DNA of 64,000 nt from Cinclus cinclus (Eukaryota > Chordata > Aves > Passeriformes > Cinclidae). Where the stretch lies: positions 108,001-172,000 of the forward strand of contig NW_026912164.1 in NCBI RefSeq assembly GCF_963662255.1. The letters are read 5' to 3'. Below are positions 48,601 to 62,176 of this stretch, one piece after another. The translations under genes were made by a program, and so were the position numbers. A model generated the notes under the pieces. It saw nothing but the letters and a program-made list of their open reading frames with translations, was not told the origin of the DNA and did not search any database. How positions within the stretch are numbered: the stretch's first letter is position 1; every line of letters starts with the position of its first letter.

Positions 48601-51600
48601 TTGATGTCACAATGAATTATTTGATTCTTGGACTCCATGGTGGCATAATAGATCCTTGCTTCTATTGGTCCCCGTGCTGTAACAATTCATCCCTGGACCT
48701 TTTAGGCCCATTGGTGTCACAAGGGATCATTAGATTGTTAGCCTGCAATGGGTCACAATGGTTCCTTGCTTCTCTTAACCTCTGTGGTGTCACAATGCAT
48801 CCCATGCCCTTTTAGGCCACTTGGTCTTACAATGAACCATTTGATTCTTGGCCTTCATGGTGTCATAATGGTTCCTTGCTTCCATAGGTCCCCATGCTGT
48901 CAGAGTTCATCCGTGGTCCTTTTGCGCCCCCTGGTGTCAAAAGGGATTCTTAGATTGTTAGCCTGCATTGGGTCACAATGGTTCCTTGGTTCTCTTAACC
49001 CCTGTGGTGTCACAATGCATCCCATGCCCTTTTAGGCCACTTGATGTCACAATGAATCATTTGATTCTTGGCCTCCATGGTGGCGTAATTGTACCAGGTT
49101 TTCATTGGGCCCCATGCTTTCACAATACATCCCTGCTCCTTTTAGGCCCATTGGTGTCAAAAAGGATCATTAGATTGTTAGCCTCCATTGGGTCACAATG
49201 GATCCTTGCTTCTCTTAACCCCTGTGCTGTCACAATGCATCCCATGCCCTTTTAGGCCACTTGATGTCACAATGAATTATTTGATTCTTGGCCTCCATGG
49301 TGGCATAATAGATACTTGCTTCTATTGGTCCCCGTGCTGTAACAATTCATCCCTGCCCCTTTTAGGCCCATTGGTGTCACAAGGGATCATTAGATTGTTA
49401 GCCTGCATTGGGTCACAATGGTTCCTTGCTTCTCTTAACCTCTGTGGTGTCATAATGCATCCCATGCCCTTTTAGGCCACTTGATGTCACAATGAATCAT
49501 TTGATTCTTGGCCTCCATTGTGTCAAAATGGTTCCTTGTTTCTATTGGGCCCCATGCTGTCACAATTCATCCCTGGCCCTTTTACGCCCCCTGGTGTCAA
49601 ATGGGATCCTGGGATTATTAGCCTCCATTGGGTCACAATGGATCCTTGCTTCTCTTAACCCCTGTGCTGTCACAATGCATCCCATGCCCTTTTAGGCCAC
49701 TTGATGTCACAATGAATCATTTGATTCTTGGCCTCCATGGTGGCATAATAGATCCTTGCTTCTATTGGTCCCCGTGCTGTAACAATCCATCCCTGGCCCT
49801 TTTTATACCCCCTGGTGCCACAAGGGATCATTAGATTGTTAGCCTGCATTGGGTCACAATGGTTCCTTGCTTCTCTTAACCCCTGTGGTGTCACAATGCA
49901 TCCCATGCCCTTTTAGGCCACTTGATGTCACAATGAATCATTTGATTCTTGGCCTCCATGGTGGCATAATAGATCCTTGCTTCTATAGGTCCCCATGCTG
50001 TCAGAGTCCATCCGTGGTCCTTTTGCGCCCCCTGGTGTCAAAAGGGATTCTTAGATTGTTAGCCTGCATTGGGTCACAATGGTTCCTTGCTTCTCTTAAC
50101 CCCTGTGGTGTCACAATGCATCCCATGCCCTTTTAGGCCACTTGATGTCACAATGAATCATTTGATTCTTGGCCTCCATGGTGGCGTAATTGTACCAGGT
50201 TTTACTTGGGCCCCACGCTTTCACAATACATCCCTGCCCCTTTTAGGCCCATTGGTGTCAAAAGGGATCATTAGATTGTTAGCCTCCATTGGGTCACAAT
50301 GGATCCTTGCTTCTCTTAACCCCTGTGGTGTCACAATGCATCCCATGCCCTTTTAGGCCACTTGATGTCACAATGAATTATTTGATTCTTGGACTCCATG
50401 GTGGCATAATAGATCCTTGCTTCTATTGGTCCCCGTGCTGTAACAATTCATCCCTGGACCTTTTAGGCCCATTGGTGTCACAAGGGATCATTAGATTGTT
50501 AGCCTGCAATGGGTCACAATGGTTCCTTGCTTCTCTTAACCTCTGTGGTGTCACAATGCATCCCATGCCCTTTTAGGCCACTTGGTCTTACAATGAACCA
50601 TTTGATTCTTGGCCTTCATGGTGTCATAATGGTTCCTTGCTTCCATAGGTCCCCATGCTGTCAGAGTTCATCCGTGGTCCTTTTGCGCCCCCTGGTGTCA
50701 AAAGGGATTCTTAGATTGTTAGCCTGCATTGGGTCACAATGGTTCCTTGGTTCTCTTAACCCCTGTGCTGTCACAATGCATCCCATGCCCTTTTAGGCCA
50801 CTTGATGTCACAATGAATCATTTGATTCTTGGCCTCCATGGTGGCGTAATTGTACCAGGTTTTAATAGGGCCCCATGCTTTCACAATACATCCCTGCTCC
50901 TTTTAGGCCCATTGGTGTCAAAAAGGATCATTAGATTGTTAGCCTCCATTGGGTCACAATGGATCCTTGCTTCTCTTAACCCCTGTGCTGTCACAATGCA
51001 TCCCATGCCCTTTTAGGCCACTTGATGTCACAATGAATTATTTGATTCTTGGCCTCCATGGTGGCATAATAGATCCTTGCTTCTATTGGTCCCCGTGCTG
51101 TAACAATTCATCCCTGCCCCTTTTAGGCCCATTGGTGTCACAAGGGATCATTAGATTGTTAGCCTGCATTGGGTCACAATGGTTCCTTGCTTCTCTTAAC
51201 CTCTGTGGTGTCATAATGCATCCCATGCCCTTTTAGGCCACTTGATGTCACAATGAATCATTTGATTCTTGGCCTCCATTGTGTCAAAATGGCTCCTTGT
51301 TTCTATTGGGCCCCATGCTGTCACAATTCATCCCTGGCCCTTTTACGCCCCCTGGTGTCAAATGGGATCCTGGGATTATTAGCCTCCATTGGGTCACAAT
51401 GGATCCTTGCTTCTCTTAACCCCTGTGCTGTCACAATGCATCCCATGCCCTTTTAGGCCACTTGATGTCACAATGAATCATTTGATTCTTGGCCTCCATG
51501 GTGGCATAATAAATCCTTGCTTCTATTGGTCCCCGTGCTGTAACAATCCATCCCTGGCCCTTTTTATACCCCCTGGTGCCACAAGGGATCATTAGATTGT

Positions 51601-52268
51601 TAGCCTGCATTGGGTCACAATGGTTCCTTGCTTCTCTTAACCTCTGTGGTGTCACAATGCATTCCAAGCCTTTTAGGCCACTTGGTCTTACAATGAACCA
51701 TTTGATTCTTGGCCTTCATGGTGTCATAATGGTTCCTTGCTTCCATAGGTCCCCATGCTGTCAGAGTCCATCCGTGGTCCTTTTGCGCCCCCTGGTGTCA
51801 AAAGGGATTCTTAGATTGTTAGCCTGCATTGGGTCACAATGGTTCCTTGGTTCTCTTAACCCCTGTGGTGTCACAATGCATCCCATGCCCTTTTAGGCCA
51901 CTTGATGTCACAATGAATCATTTGATTCTTGGCCTCCATGGTGGCGTAATTGTACCAGGTTTTCATTGGGCCCCATGCTTTCACAATACATCCCTGCTCC
52001 TTTTAGGCCCATTGGTGTCAAAAGGGATTATTAGATTGTTAGCCTCCATTGGGTCACAATGGATCCTTGCTTCTCTTAACCCCTGTGCTGTCACAATGCA
52101 TCCCATGCCCTTTTAGGCCACTTGATGTCACAATGAATTATTTGATTCTTGGCCTCCATGGTGGCATAATAGATCCTTGCTTCTATTGGTCCCCGTGCTG
52201 TAACAATTCATCCCTGCCCCTTTTAGGCCCATTGGTGTCACAAGGGATCATTAGATTGTTAGCCTGCA
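45668..52268. repeat. 6,601 bp (30-monomer) super-repeat, copy 2
   Basis: The monomer order is identical to copy 1. Matching extends slightly past both ends (about 39036/45637 to 45920/52520), so the array holds just over two copies. To the right the sequence departs at the E monomer: GTGGTG at 45923 versus GTGCTG at 52524. Confidence 0.9.
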
Positions 52269-54688
52269 TTGGGTCACAATGGTTCCTTGCTTCTCTTAAC
52301 CTCTGTGGTGTCATAATGCATCCCATGCCCTTTTAGGCCACTTGATGTCACAATGAATCATTTGATTCTTGGCCTCCATTGTGTCAAAATGGTTCCTTGT
52401 TTCTATTGGGCCCCATGCTGTCACAATTCATCCCTGGCCCTTTTACGCCCCCTGGTGTCAAATGGGATCCTGGGATTATTAGCCTCCATTGGGTCACAAT
52501 GGATCCTTGCTTCTCTTAACCCCTGTGCTGTCACAATGCATCCCATGCCCTTTTAGGCCACTTGATGTCACAATGAATCATTTGATTCTTGGCCTCCATG
52601 GTGGCATAATAGATCCTTGCTTCTATTGGTCCCCGTGCTGTAACAATCCATCCCTGGCCCTTTTTATACCCCCTGGTGCCACAAGGGATCATTAGATTGT
52701 TAGCCTGCATTGGGTCACAATGGTTCCTTGCTTCTCTTAACCTCTGTGGTGTCACAATGCATTCCAAGCCTTTTAGGCCACTTGGTCTTACAATGAACCA
52801 TTTGATTCTTGGCCTTCATGGTGTCATAATGGTTCCTTGCTTCCATAGGTCCCCATGCTGTCAGAGTCCATCCGTGGTCCTTTTGCGCCCCCTGGTGTCA
52901 AAAGGGATTCTTAGATTGTTAGCCTGCATTGGGTCACAATGGTTCCTTGCTTCTCTTAACCCCTGTGGTGTCACAATGCATCCCATGCCCTTTTAGGCCA
53001 CTTGATGTCACAATGAATCATATGATTCTTGGCCTCCATGGTGGCGTAATTGTACCAGGTTTTACTTGGGCCCCATGCTTTCACAATACATCCCTGCCCC
53101 TTTTAGGCCCATTGGTGTCAAAAGGGATCATTAGATTGTTAGCCTCCATTGGGTCACAATGGATCCTTGCTTCTCTTAACCCCTGTGCTGTCACAATGCA
53201 TCCCATGCCCTTTTAGGCCACATGATGTCACAATGAATTATTTGATTCTTGGCCTCCATGGTGGCATAATAGATACTTGCTTCTATTGGTCCCCGTGCTG
53301 TAACAATTCATCCCTGGACCTTTTAGGCCCATTGGTGTCACAAGGGATCATTAGATTGTTAGCCTGCATTGGGTCACAATGGTTCCTTGCTTCTCTTAAC
53401 CCCTGTGGTGTCACAATGCATTCCAAGCCCTTTTAGGCCACTTGGACTTACAATGAACCATTTGATTCTTGGCCTTCATGGTGTCATAATGGTTCCTTGA
53501 TTCTATAGGTCCTCATGCTGTCAAGGTTCATCCGTGGTCATTTTGCGCCGCCTGGTGTCAAAAGGGATTCTTAGATTGTTAGCCTGCATTGGGTCACAAT
53601 GCTTCCTTACTTCTCTTAACCCCTGTGGTGTCACAATGCATCCCATGCCCTTTTAGGCCACTTGATGTCACAATGAATCATTTGATTCTTGGCCTCCATG
53701 GTGGCATAATGGTTCCTTGTTTCTATTGGTCCCCATGCTGTCACAATTCATCCCTGGCCCTTTTACGCCCCCTGGTGTTAAATGGGATCCTGGGATTATT
53801 AGCCTCCATTGGGTCACAATGGATACTTGCTTCTCTTAACCCCTGTGGTGTCACAATGCATCCCATGCCCTTTTAGGCCACTTGATGTCACAATGAATCA
53901 TTTGATTCTTGGCCTCCACGGTGGCATAATTGATCCTTGCTTCTATTGGTCCCCGTGCTGTAACAATCCATCCCTGGCCCTTTTTATACCCCCTGGTGCC
54001 ACAAGGGATCATTAGATTGTTAGCCTGCATTGGGTCACAATGGTTCCTTGCTTCTCTTAACCTCTGTGGTGTCACAATGCATTCCAAGCCTTTTAGGCCA
54101 CTTGGTCTTACAATGAACCATTTGATTCTTGGCCTTCATGGTGTCATAATGGTTCCTTGCTTCTATAGGTCCCCATGCTGTCAGAGTCCATCCGTGGTCC
54201 TTTTGCGCCCCCTGGTGTCAAAAGGGATTCTTAGATTGTTAGCCTGCATTGGGTCACAATGGTTCCTTGCTTCTCTTAACCCCTGTGGTGTCACAATGCA
54301 TCCCATGCCCTTTTAGGCCACTTGATGTCACAATGAATCATTTGATTCTTGGCCTCCATGGTGGCGTAATTGTACCAGGTTTTACTTGGGCCCCATGCTT
54401 TCACAATACATCCCTGCCCCTTTTAGGCCCATTGGTGTCAAAAGGGATCATTAGATTGTTAGCCTCCATTGGGTCACAATGGATCCTTGCTTCTCTTAAC
54501 CCCTGTGCTGTCACAATGCATCCCATGCCCTTTTAGGCCACATGATGTCACAATGAATTATTTGATTCTTGGCCTCCATGGTGGCATAATAGATCCTTGC
54601 TTCTATTGGTCCCTGTGCTGTAACAGTTCATCCCTGGACCTTTTAGGCCCATTGGTGTCACAAGGGATCATTAGATTGTTAGCCTGCA
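52269..54688. repeat. Block 6: D E A B C A' D' E A B C
   Basis: Starts: 52269, 52489, 52710, 52929, 53149, 53369, 53589, 53809, 54030, 54249, 54469. From about 50000 to 54613 the sequence matches 26232-30845 at 23,768 bp offset. Private changes appear at 53824 (GGATACTTG) and in the last C (CCCTGTGCTGTAACAGTTC near 54613). Confidence 0.87.
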
Positions 54689-57600
54689 ATGGGTCACAAT
54701 GGTTCCTTGCTTCTCTTAACCTCTGTGGTGTCACAATGCATCCCATGCCCTTTTAGGCCACTTGATGTCACAATGAATCATTTGATTCTTGGCCACCATG
54801 GTGTCATAATTGTTCCTTGTTTCTATTGGGCCCCATGCTGTCACAATACATCCATGGCCCTTTTTATACCCCCTGTTGCCACAAGGGATCATTAGATTGT
54901 TAGCCTGCATTGGGTCACAATGGTTCCTTGCTTCTCTTAACCTCTGTGGTGTCACAATGCATTCCAAGCCCTTTTAGGCCACTTGGTCTTACAATGAACC
55001 ATTTGATTCTTGGCCTTCATGGTGTCATAATGGTTCCTTGCTTCTATAGGTCCCCATGCTGTCAGAGTCCATCCGTGGTCCTTTTGCGCCCCCTGGTGTC
55101 AAAAGGGATTCTTAGATTGTTAGCCTGCATTGGGTCACAATGGTTCCTTGGTTCTCTTAACCCCTGTGCTGTCACAACGCATCCCATGCCCTTTTAGGCC
55201 ACTTGATGTCACAATGAATCATTTGATTCTTGGCCTCCATGGTGGCGTAATTGTACCAGGTTTTCATTGGGCCCCATGCTTTCACAATACATCCCTGCTC
55301 CTTTTAGGCCCATTGGTGTCAAAAGGGATTATTAGATTGTTAGCCTCCATTGGGTCACAATGGATCCTTGCTTCTCTTAACCCCTGTGCTGTCACAATGC
55401 ATCCCATGCCCTTTTAGGCCACATGATGTCACAATGAATTATTTGATTCTTGGCCTCCATGGTGGCATAATAGATCCTTGCTTCTATTGGTCCCCGTGCT
55501 GTAACAATTCATCCCTGGACCTTTTAGGCCCATTGGTGTCACAAGGGATCATTAGATTGTTAGCCTGCATTGGGTCACAATGGTTCCTTGCTTCTCTTAA
55601 CCTCTGTGGTGTCATAATGCATCCCATGCCCTTTTAGGCCACTTGATGTCACAATGAATCATTTGATTCTTGGCCTCCATTGTGTCAAAATGGTTCCTTG
55701 TTTCTATTGGGCCCCATGCTGTCACAATTCATCCCTGGCCCTTTTACGCCCCCTGGTGTCAAATGGGATCCTGGGATTATTAGCCTCCATTGGGTCACAA
55801 TGGATCCTTGCTTCTCTTAACCCCTGTGCTGTCACAATGCATCCCATGCCCTTTTAGGCCACTTGATGTCACAATGAATCATTTGATTCTTGGCCTCCAT
55901 GGTGGCATAATAGATCCTTGCTTCTATTGGTCCCCGTGCTGTAACAATCCATCCCTGGACCTTTTTATACCCCCTGGTGCCACAAGGGATCATTAGATTG
56001 TTAGCCTGCATTGGGTCACAATGGTTCCTTGCTTCTCTTAACCTCTGTGGTGTCACAATGCATTCCAAGCCCTTTTAGGCCACTTGGTCTTACAATGAAC
56101 CATTTGATTTTAGGCCTTCCTGGTGTCATAATGGTTCCTTGCTTCTATAGGTCCCCATGCTGTCAGAGTCCATCCGTGGTCCTTTTGCGCCCCCTGGTGT
56201 CAAAAGGGATTCTTAGATTGTTAGCCTGCATTGGGTCACAATGGTTCCTTGGTTCTCTTAACCCCTGTGGTGTCACAATGCATCCCATGCCCTTTTAGGC
56301 CACTTGATGTCACAATGAATCATTTGATTCTTGGCCTCCATGGTGGCGTAATTGTACCAGGTTTTACTTGGGCCCCACGCTTTCACAATACATCCCTGCC
56401 CCTTTTAGGCCCATTGGTGTCAAAAGGGATCATTAGATTGTTAGCCTGCATTGGGTCACAATGGATCCTTGCTTCTCTTAACCCCTGTGCTGTCACAATG
56501 CATCCCATGCACTTTTAGGCCACTTGATGTCACAATGAATTATTTGATTCTTGGCCTCCATGGTGGCATAATAGATCCTTGCTTGTATTGGTCCCCGTGC
56601 TGTAACAATTCATCCCTGGACCTTTTAGGCCCATTGGTGTCACAAGGGATCATTAGATTGTTAGCCTGCAATGGGTCACAATGGTTCCTTGCTTCTCTTA
56701 ACCTCTGTGGTGTCACAATGCATCCCATTCCCTTTTAGGCCACTTGATGTCACAATGAATCATTTGATTCTTGGCCACCATGGTATCATAATTGTTCCTT
56801 GTTTCTATTGGGCCCCATGCTGTCACAATACATCCATGGCCCTTTTTATACCCCCTGTTGCCACAAGGGATCATTAGATTGTTAGCCTGCATTGGGTCAC
56901 AATGGTTCCTTGCTTCTCTTAACCTCTGTGGTGTCACAATGCATTCCAAGCCCTTTTAGGCCACTTGGTCTTACAATGAATCATTTGATTCTTGGCCTTC
57001 ATGGTGTCATAATGGTTCCTTGCTTCCATAGGTCCCCATGCTGTCAGAGTCCATCCGTGGTCCTTTTGCGCCCCCTGGTGTCCAAAGGGATTCTTAGATT
57101 GTTAGCCTGCATTGGGTCACAATGGTTCCTTGGTTCTCTTAACCCCTGTGGTGTCACAATGCATCCCATGCCCTTTTAGGCCACTTGATGTCACAATGAA
57201 TCATTTGATTCTTGGCCTCCATGGTGGCGTAATTGTACCAGCTTTTCATTGGGCCCCATGCTTTCACAATACATCCCTGCTCCTTTTAGGCCCATTGGTG
57301 TCAAAAGGGATTATTAGATTGTTAGCCTCCATTGGGTCACAATGGATCCTTGCTTCTCTTAACCCCTGTGCTGTCACAATGCATCCCATGCCCTTTTAGG
57401 CCACATGATGTCACAATGAATTATTTGATTCTTGGCCTCCATGGTGGCATAATAGATCCTTGCTTCTATTGGTCCCCGTGCTGTAACAATTCATCCCTGG
57501 ACCTTTTAGGCCCATTGGTGTCACAAGGGATCATTAGATTGTTAGCCTGCATTGGGTCACAATGGTTCCTTGCTTCTCTTAACCTCTGTGGTGTCATAAT

Positions 57601-58431
57601 GCATCCCATGCCCTTTTAGGCCACTTGATGTCACAATGAATCATTTGATTCTTGGCCTCCATTGTGTCAAAATGGTTCCTTGTTTCTATTGGGCCCCATG
57701 CTGTCACAATTCATCCCTGGCCCTTTTACGCCCCCTGGTGTCAAATGGGATCCTGGGATTATTAGCCTCCATTGGGTCACAATGGATCCTTGCTTCTCTT
57801 AACCCCTGTGGTGTCACAATGCATCCCATGCCCTTTTAGGCCACTTGATGTCACAATGAATCATTTGATTCTTGGCCTCCATGGTGGCATAATAGATCCT
57901 TGCTTCTATAGGTCCCCATGCTGTCAGAGTCCATCCGTGGTCCTTTTGCGCCCCCTGGTGTCAAAAGGGATTCTTAGATTGTTAGCCTGCATTGGGTCAC
58001 AATGGTTCCTTGCTTCTCTTAACCCCTGTGGTGTCACAATGCATCCCATGCCCTTTTAGGCCACTTGATGTCACAATGAATCATTTGATTCTTGGCCTCC
58101 ATGGTGGCGTAATTGTACCAGGTTTTACTTGGGCCCCACGCTTTCACAATACATCCCTGCCCCTTTTAGGCCCATTGGTGTCAAAAGGGATCATTAGATT
58201 GTTAGCCTCCATTGGGTCACAATGGATCCTTGCTTCTCTTAACCCCTGTGCTGTCACAATGCATCCCATGCCCTTTTAGGCCACATGATGTCACAATGAA
58301 TTATTTGATTCTTGGCCTCCATGGTGGCATAATAGATCCTTGCTTCTATTGGTCCCCGTGCTGTAACAATTCATCCCTGGACCTTTTAGGCCCATTGGTG
58401 TCACAAGGGATCATTAGATTGTTAGCCTGCA
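54689..58431. repeat. Block 7: F-containing units
   Basis: Order: F, A B C D E (54910-56010), A B C F (56011-56891), A B C D (56892-57771), E/A B C (57772-58431). Bases 55962-57907 match 31313-33258 at 24,649 bp offset. The F at 56671 has CCCATTCCC, shared only with the F at 58432. Confidence 0.86.
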
Positions 58432-61400
58432 ATGGGTCACAATGGTTCCTTGCTTCTCTTAACCTCTGTGGTGTCACAATGCATCCCATTCCCTTTTAGG
58501 CCACTTGATGTCACAATGAATCATTTGATTCTTGTCCACCATGGTATCATAATTGTTCCTTGTTTCTATTGGGCCCCATGCTGTCACAATACATCCATGG
58601 CCCTTTTTATACCCCCTGTTGCCACAAGGGATCATTAGATTGTTAGCCTGCATTGGGTCACAATGGTTCCTTGCTTCTCTTAACCTCTGTGGTGTCACAA
58701 TGCATTCCAAGCCCTTTTAGGCCACTTGGTCTTACAATGAATCATTTGATTCTTGGCCTTCATGGTGTCATAATGGTTCCTTGCTTCCATAGGTCCCCAT
58801 GCTGTCAGAGTCCATCCGTGGTCCTTTTGCGCCCCCTGGTGTCCAAAGGGATTCTTAGATTGTTAGCCTGCATTGGGTCACAATGGTTCCTTGGTTCTCT
58901 TAACCCCTGTGGTGTCACAATGCATCCCATGCCCTTTTAGGCCACTTGATGTCACAATGAATCATTTGATTCTTGGCCTCCATGGTGGCGTAATTGTACC
59001 AGCTTTTCATTGGGCCCCATGCTTTCACAATACATCCCTGCTCCTTTTAGGCCCATTGGTGTCAAAAGGGATTATTAGATTGTTAGCCTCCATTGGGTCA
59101 CAATGGATCCTTGCTTCTCTTAACCCCTGTGCTGTCACAATGCATCCCATGCCCTTTTAGGCCACATGATGTCACAATGAATTATTTGATTCTTGGCCTC
59201 CATGGTGGCATAATAGATCCTTGCTTCTATTGGTCCCCGTGCTGTAACAATTCATCCCTGGACCTTTTAGGCCCATTGGTGTCACAAGGGATCATTAGAT
59301 TGTTAGCCTGCATTGGGTCACAATGGTTCCTTGCTTCTCTTAACCTCTGTGGTGTCATAATGCATCCCATGCCCTTTTAGGCCACTTGATGTCACAATGA
59401 ATCATTTGATTCTTGGCCTCCATTGTGTCAAAATGGTTCCTTGTTTCTATTGGGCCCCATGCTGTCACAATTCATCCCTGGCCCTTTTACGCCCCCTGGT
59501 GTCAAATGGGATCCTGGGATTATTAGCCTCCATTGGGTCACAATGGATCCTTGCTTCTCTTAACCCCTGTGCTGTCACAATGCATCCCATGCCCTTTTAG
59601 GCCACTTGATGTCACAATGAATCATTTGATTCTTGGCCTCCATGGTGGCATAATAGATCCTTGCTTCTATTGGTCCCCGTGCTGTAACAATCCATCCCTG
59701 GCCCTTTTTATACCCCCTGGTGCCACAAGGGATCATTAGATTGTTAGCCTGCATTGGGTCACAATGGTTCCTTGCTTCTCTTAACCTCTGTGGTGTCACA
59801 ATGCATTCCAAGCCCTTTTAGGCCACTTGGTCTTACAATGAACCATTTGATTCTTGGCCTTCATGGTGTCATAATGGTTCCTTGCTTCTATAGGTCCCCA
59901 TGCTGTCAGAGTCCATCCGTGGTCCTTTTGCGCCCCCTGGTGTCAAAAGGGATTCTTAGATTGTTAGCCTGCATTGGGTCACAATGGTTCCTTGCTTCTC
60001 TTAACCCCTGTGGTGTCACAATGCATCCCATGCCCTTTTAGGCCACTTGATGTCACAATGAATCATTTGATTCTTGGCCTCCATGGTGGCGTAATTGTAC
60101 CAGGTTTTACTTGGGCCCCACGCTTTCACAATACATCCCTGCCCCTTTTAGGCCCATTGGTGTCAAAAGGGATCATTAGATTGTTAGCCTCCATTGGGTC
60201 ACAATGGATCCTTGCTTCTCTTAACCCCTGTGCTGTCACAATGCATCCCATGCCCTTTTAGGCCACATGATGTCACAATGAATTATTTGATTCTTGGCCT
60301 CCATGGTGGCATAATAGATCCTTGCTTCTATTGGTCCCCGTGCTGTAACAATTCATCCCTGGACCTTTTAGGCCCATTGGTGTCACAAGGGATCATTAGA
60401 TTGTTAGCCTGCAATGGGTCACAATGGTTCCTTGCTTCTCTTAACCTCTGTGGTGTCACAATGCATCCCATGCCCTTTTAGGCCACTTGATGTCACAATG
60501 AATCATTTGATTCTTGGCCACCATGGTGTCATAATTGTTCCTTGTTTCTATTGGGCCCCATGCTGTCACAATTCATCCCTGGCCCTTTTTATACCCCCTG
60601 TTGCCACAAGGGATCATTAGATTGTTAGCCTGCATTGGGTCACAATGATTCCTTGCTTCTCTTAACCTCTGTGGTGTCACAATGCATTCCAAGCCCTTTT
60701 AGGCCACTTGGTCTTACAATGAACCATTTGATTCTTGGCCTTCATGGTGTCATAATGGTTCCTTGCTTCCATAGGTCCCCATGCTGTCAGAGTCCATCCG
60801 TGGTCCTTTTGCGCCCCCTGGTGTCAAAAGGGATTCTTAGATTGTTAGCCTGCATTGGGTCACAATGGTTCCTTGGTTCTCTTAACCCCTGTGCTGTCAC
60901 AATGCATCCCATGCCCTTTTAGGCCACTTGATGTCACAATGAATCATTTGATTCTTGGCCTCCATGGTGGCGTAATTGTACCAGGTTTTCATTGGGCCCC
61001 ATGCTTTCACAATACATCCCTGCTCCTTTTAGGCCCATTGGTGTCAAAAGGGATTATTAGATTGTTAGCCTCCATTGGGTCACAATGGATCCTTGCTTCT
61101 CTTAACCCCTGTGCTGTCACAATGCATCCCATGCCCTTTTAGGCCACATGATGTCACAATGAATTATTTGATTCTTGGCCTCCATGGTGGCATAATAGAT
61201 CCTTGCTTCTATTGGTCCCCGTGCTGTAACAATTCATCCCTGGACCTTTTAGGCCCATTGGTGTCACAAGGGATCATTAGATTGTTAGCCTGCATTGGGT
61301 CACAATGGTTCCTTGCTTCTCTTAACCTCTGTGGTGTCACAATGCATCCCATGCCCTTTTAGGCCACTTGATGTCACAATGAATCATTTGATTCTTGGCC

Positions 61401-61955
61401 TCCATTGTGTCAAAATGGTTCCTTGTTTCTATTGGGCCCCATGCTGTCACAATTCATCCCTGGCCCTTTTACGCCCCCTGGTGTCAAATGGGATCCTGGG
61501 ATTATTAGCCTCCATTGGGTCACAATGGATCCTTGCTTCTCTTAACCCCTGTGGTGTCACAATGCATCCCATGCCCTTTTAGGCCACTTGATGTCACAAT
61601 GAATCATTTGATTCTTGGCCTCCATGGTGGCATAATAGATCCTTGCTTCTATTGGTCCCCGTGCTGTAACAATCCATCCCTGGCCCTTTTTATACCCCCT
61701 GGTGCCACAAGGGATCATTAGATTGTTAGCCTGCATTGGGTCACAATGGTTCCTTGCTTCTCTTAACCTCTGTGGTGTCACAATGCATTCCAAGCCCTTT
61801 TAGGCCACTTGGTCTTACAATGAACCATTTGATTTTAGGCCTTCATGGTGTCATAATGGTTCCTTGCTTCTATAGGTCCCCATGCTGTCAGAGTCCATCC
61901 GTGGTCCTTTTGCGCCCCCTGGTGTCAAAAGGGATTCTTAGATTGTTAGCCTGCA

Positions 61956-62176
61956 TTGGGTCACAATGGTTCCTTGCTTCTCTTAACCCCTGTGGTGTCA
62001 CAATGCATCCCATGCCCTTTTAGGCCACTTGATGTCACAATGAATCATTTGATTCTTGGCCTACATGGTGGCATAATAGATCCTTGCTTCTATTGGGCCC
62101 CATGCTGTCACAATACATCCATGGCCCTTTTTATACACCCTGTTGCCACAAGGGATCATTAGATTGTTAGCCTGCA
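61956..62176. repeat. Hybrid E/F monomer
   Basis: It begins as E (GGCATAATAGATCC, with a private CCTACATGG) and changes within CTTCTATTGG to F (GGCCCCATGCTGTCACAATACATCCATGG). It also has ATACACCCTG, a private change that alters the CTCF-like remnant. I see it only once. Confidence 0.83.
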
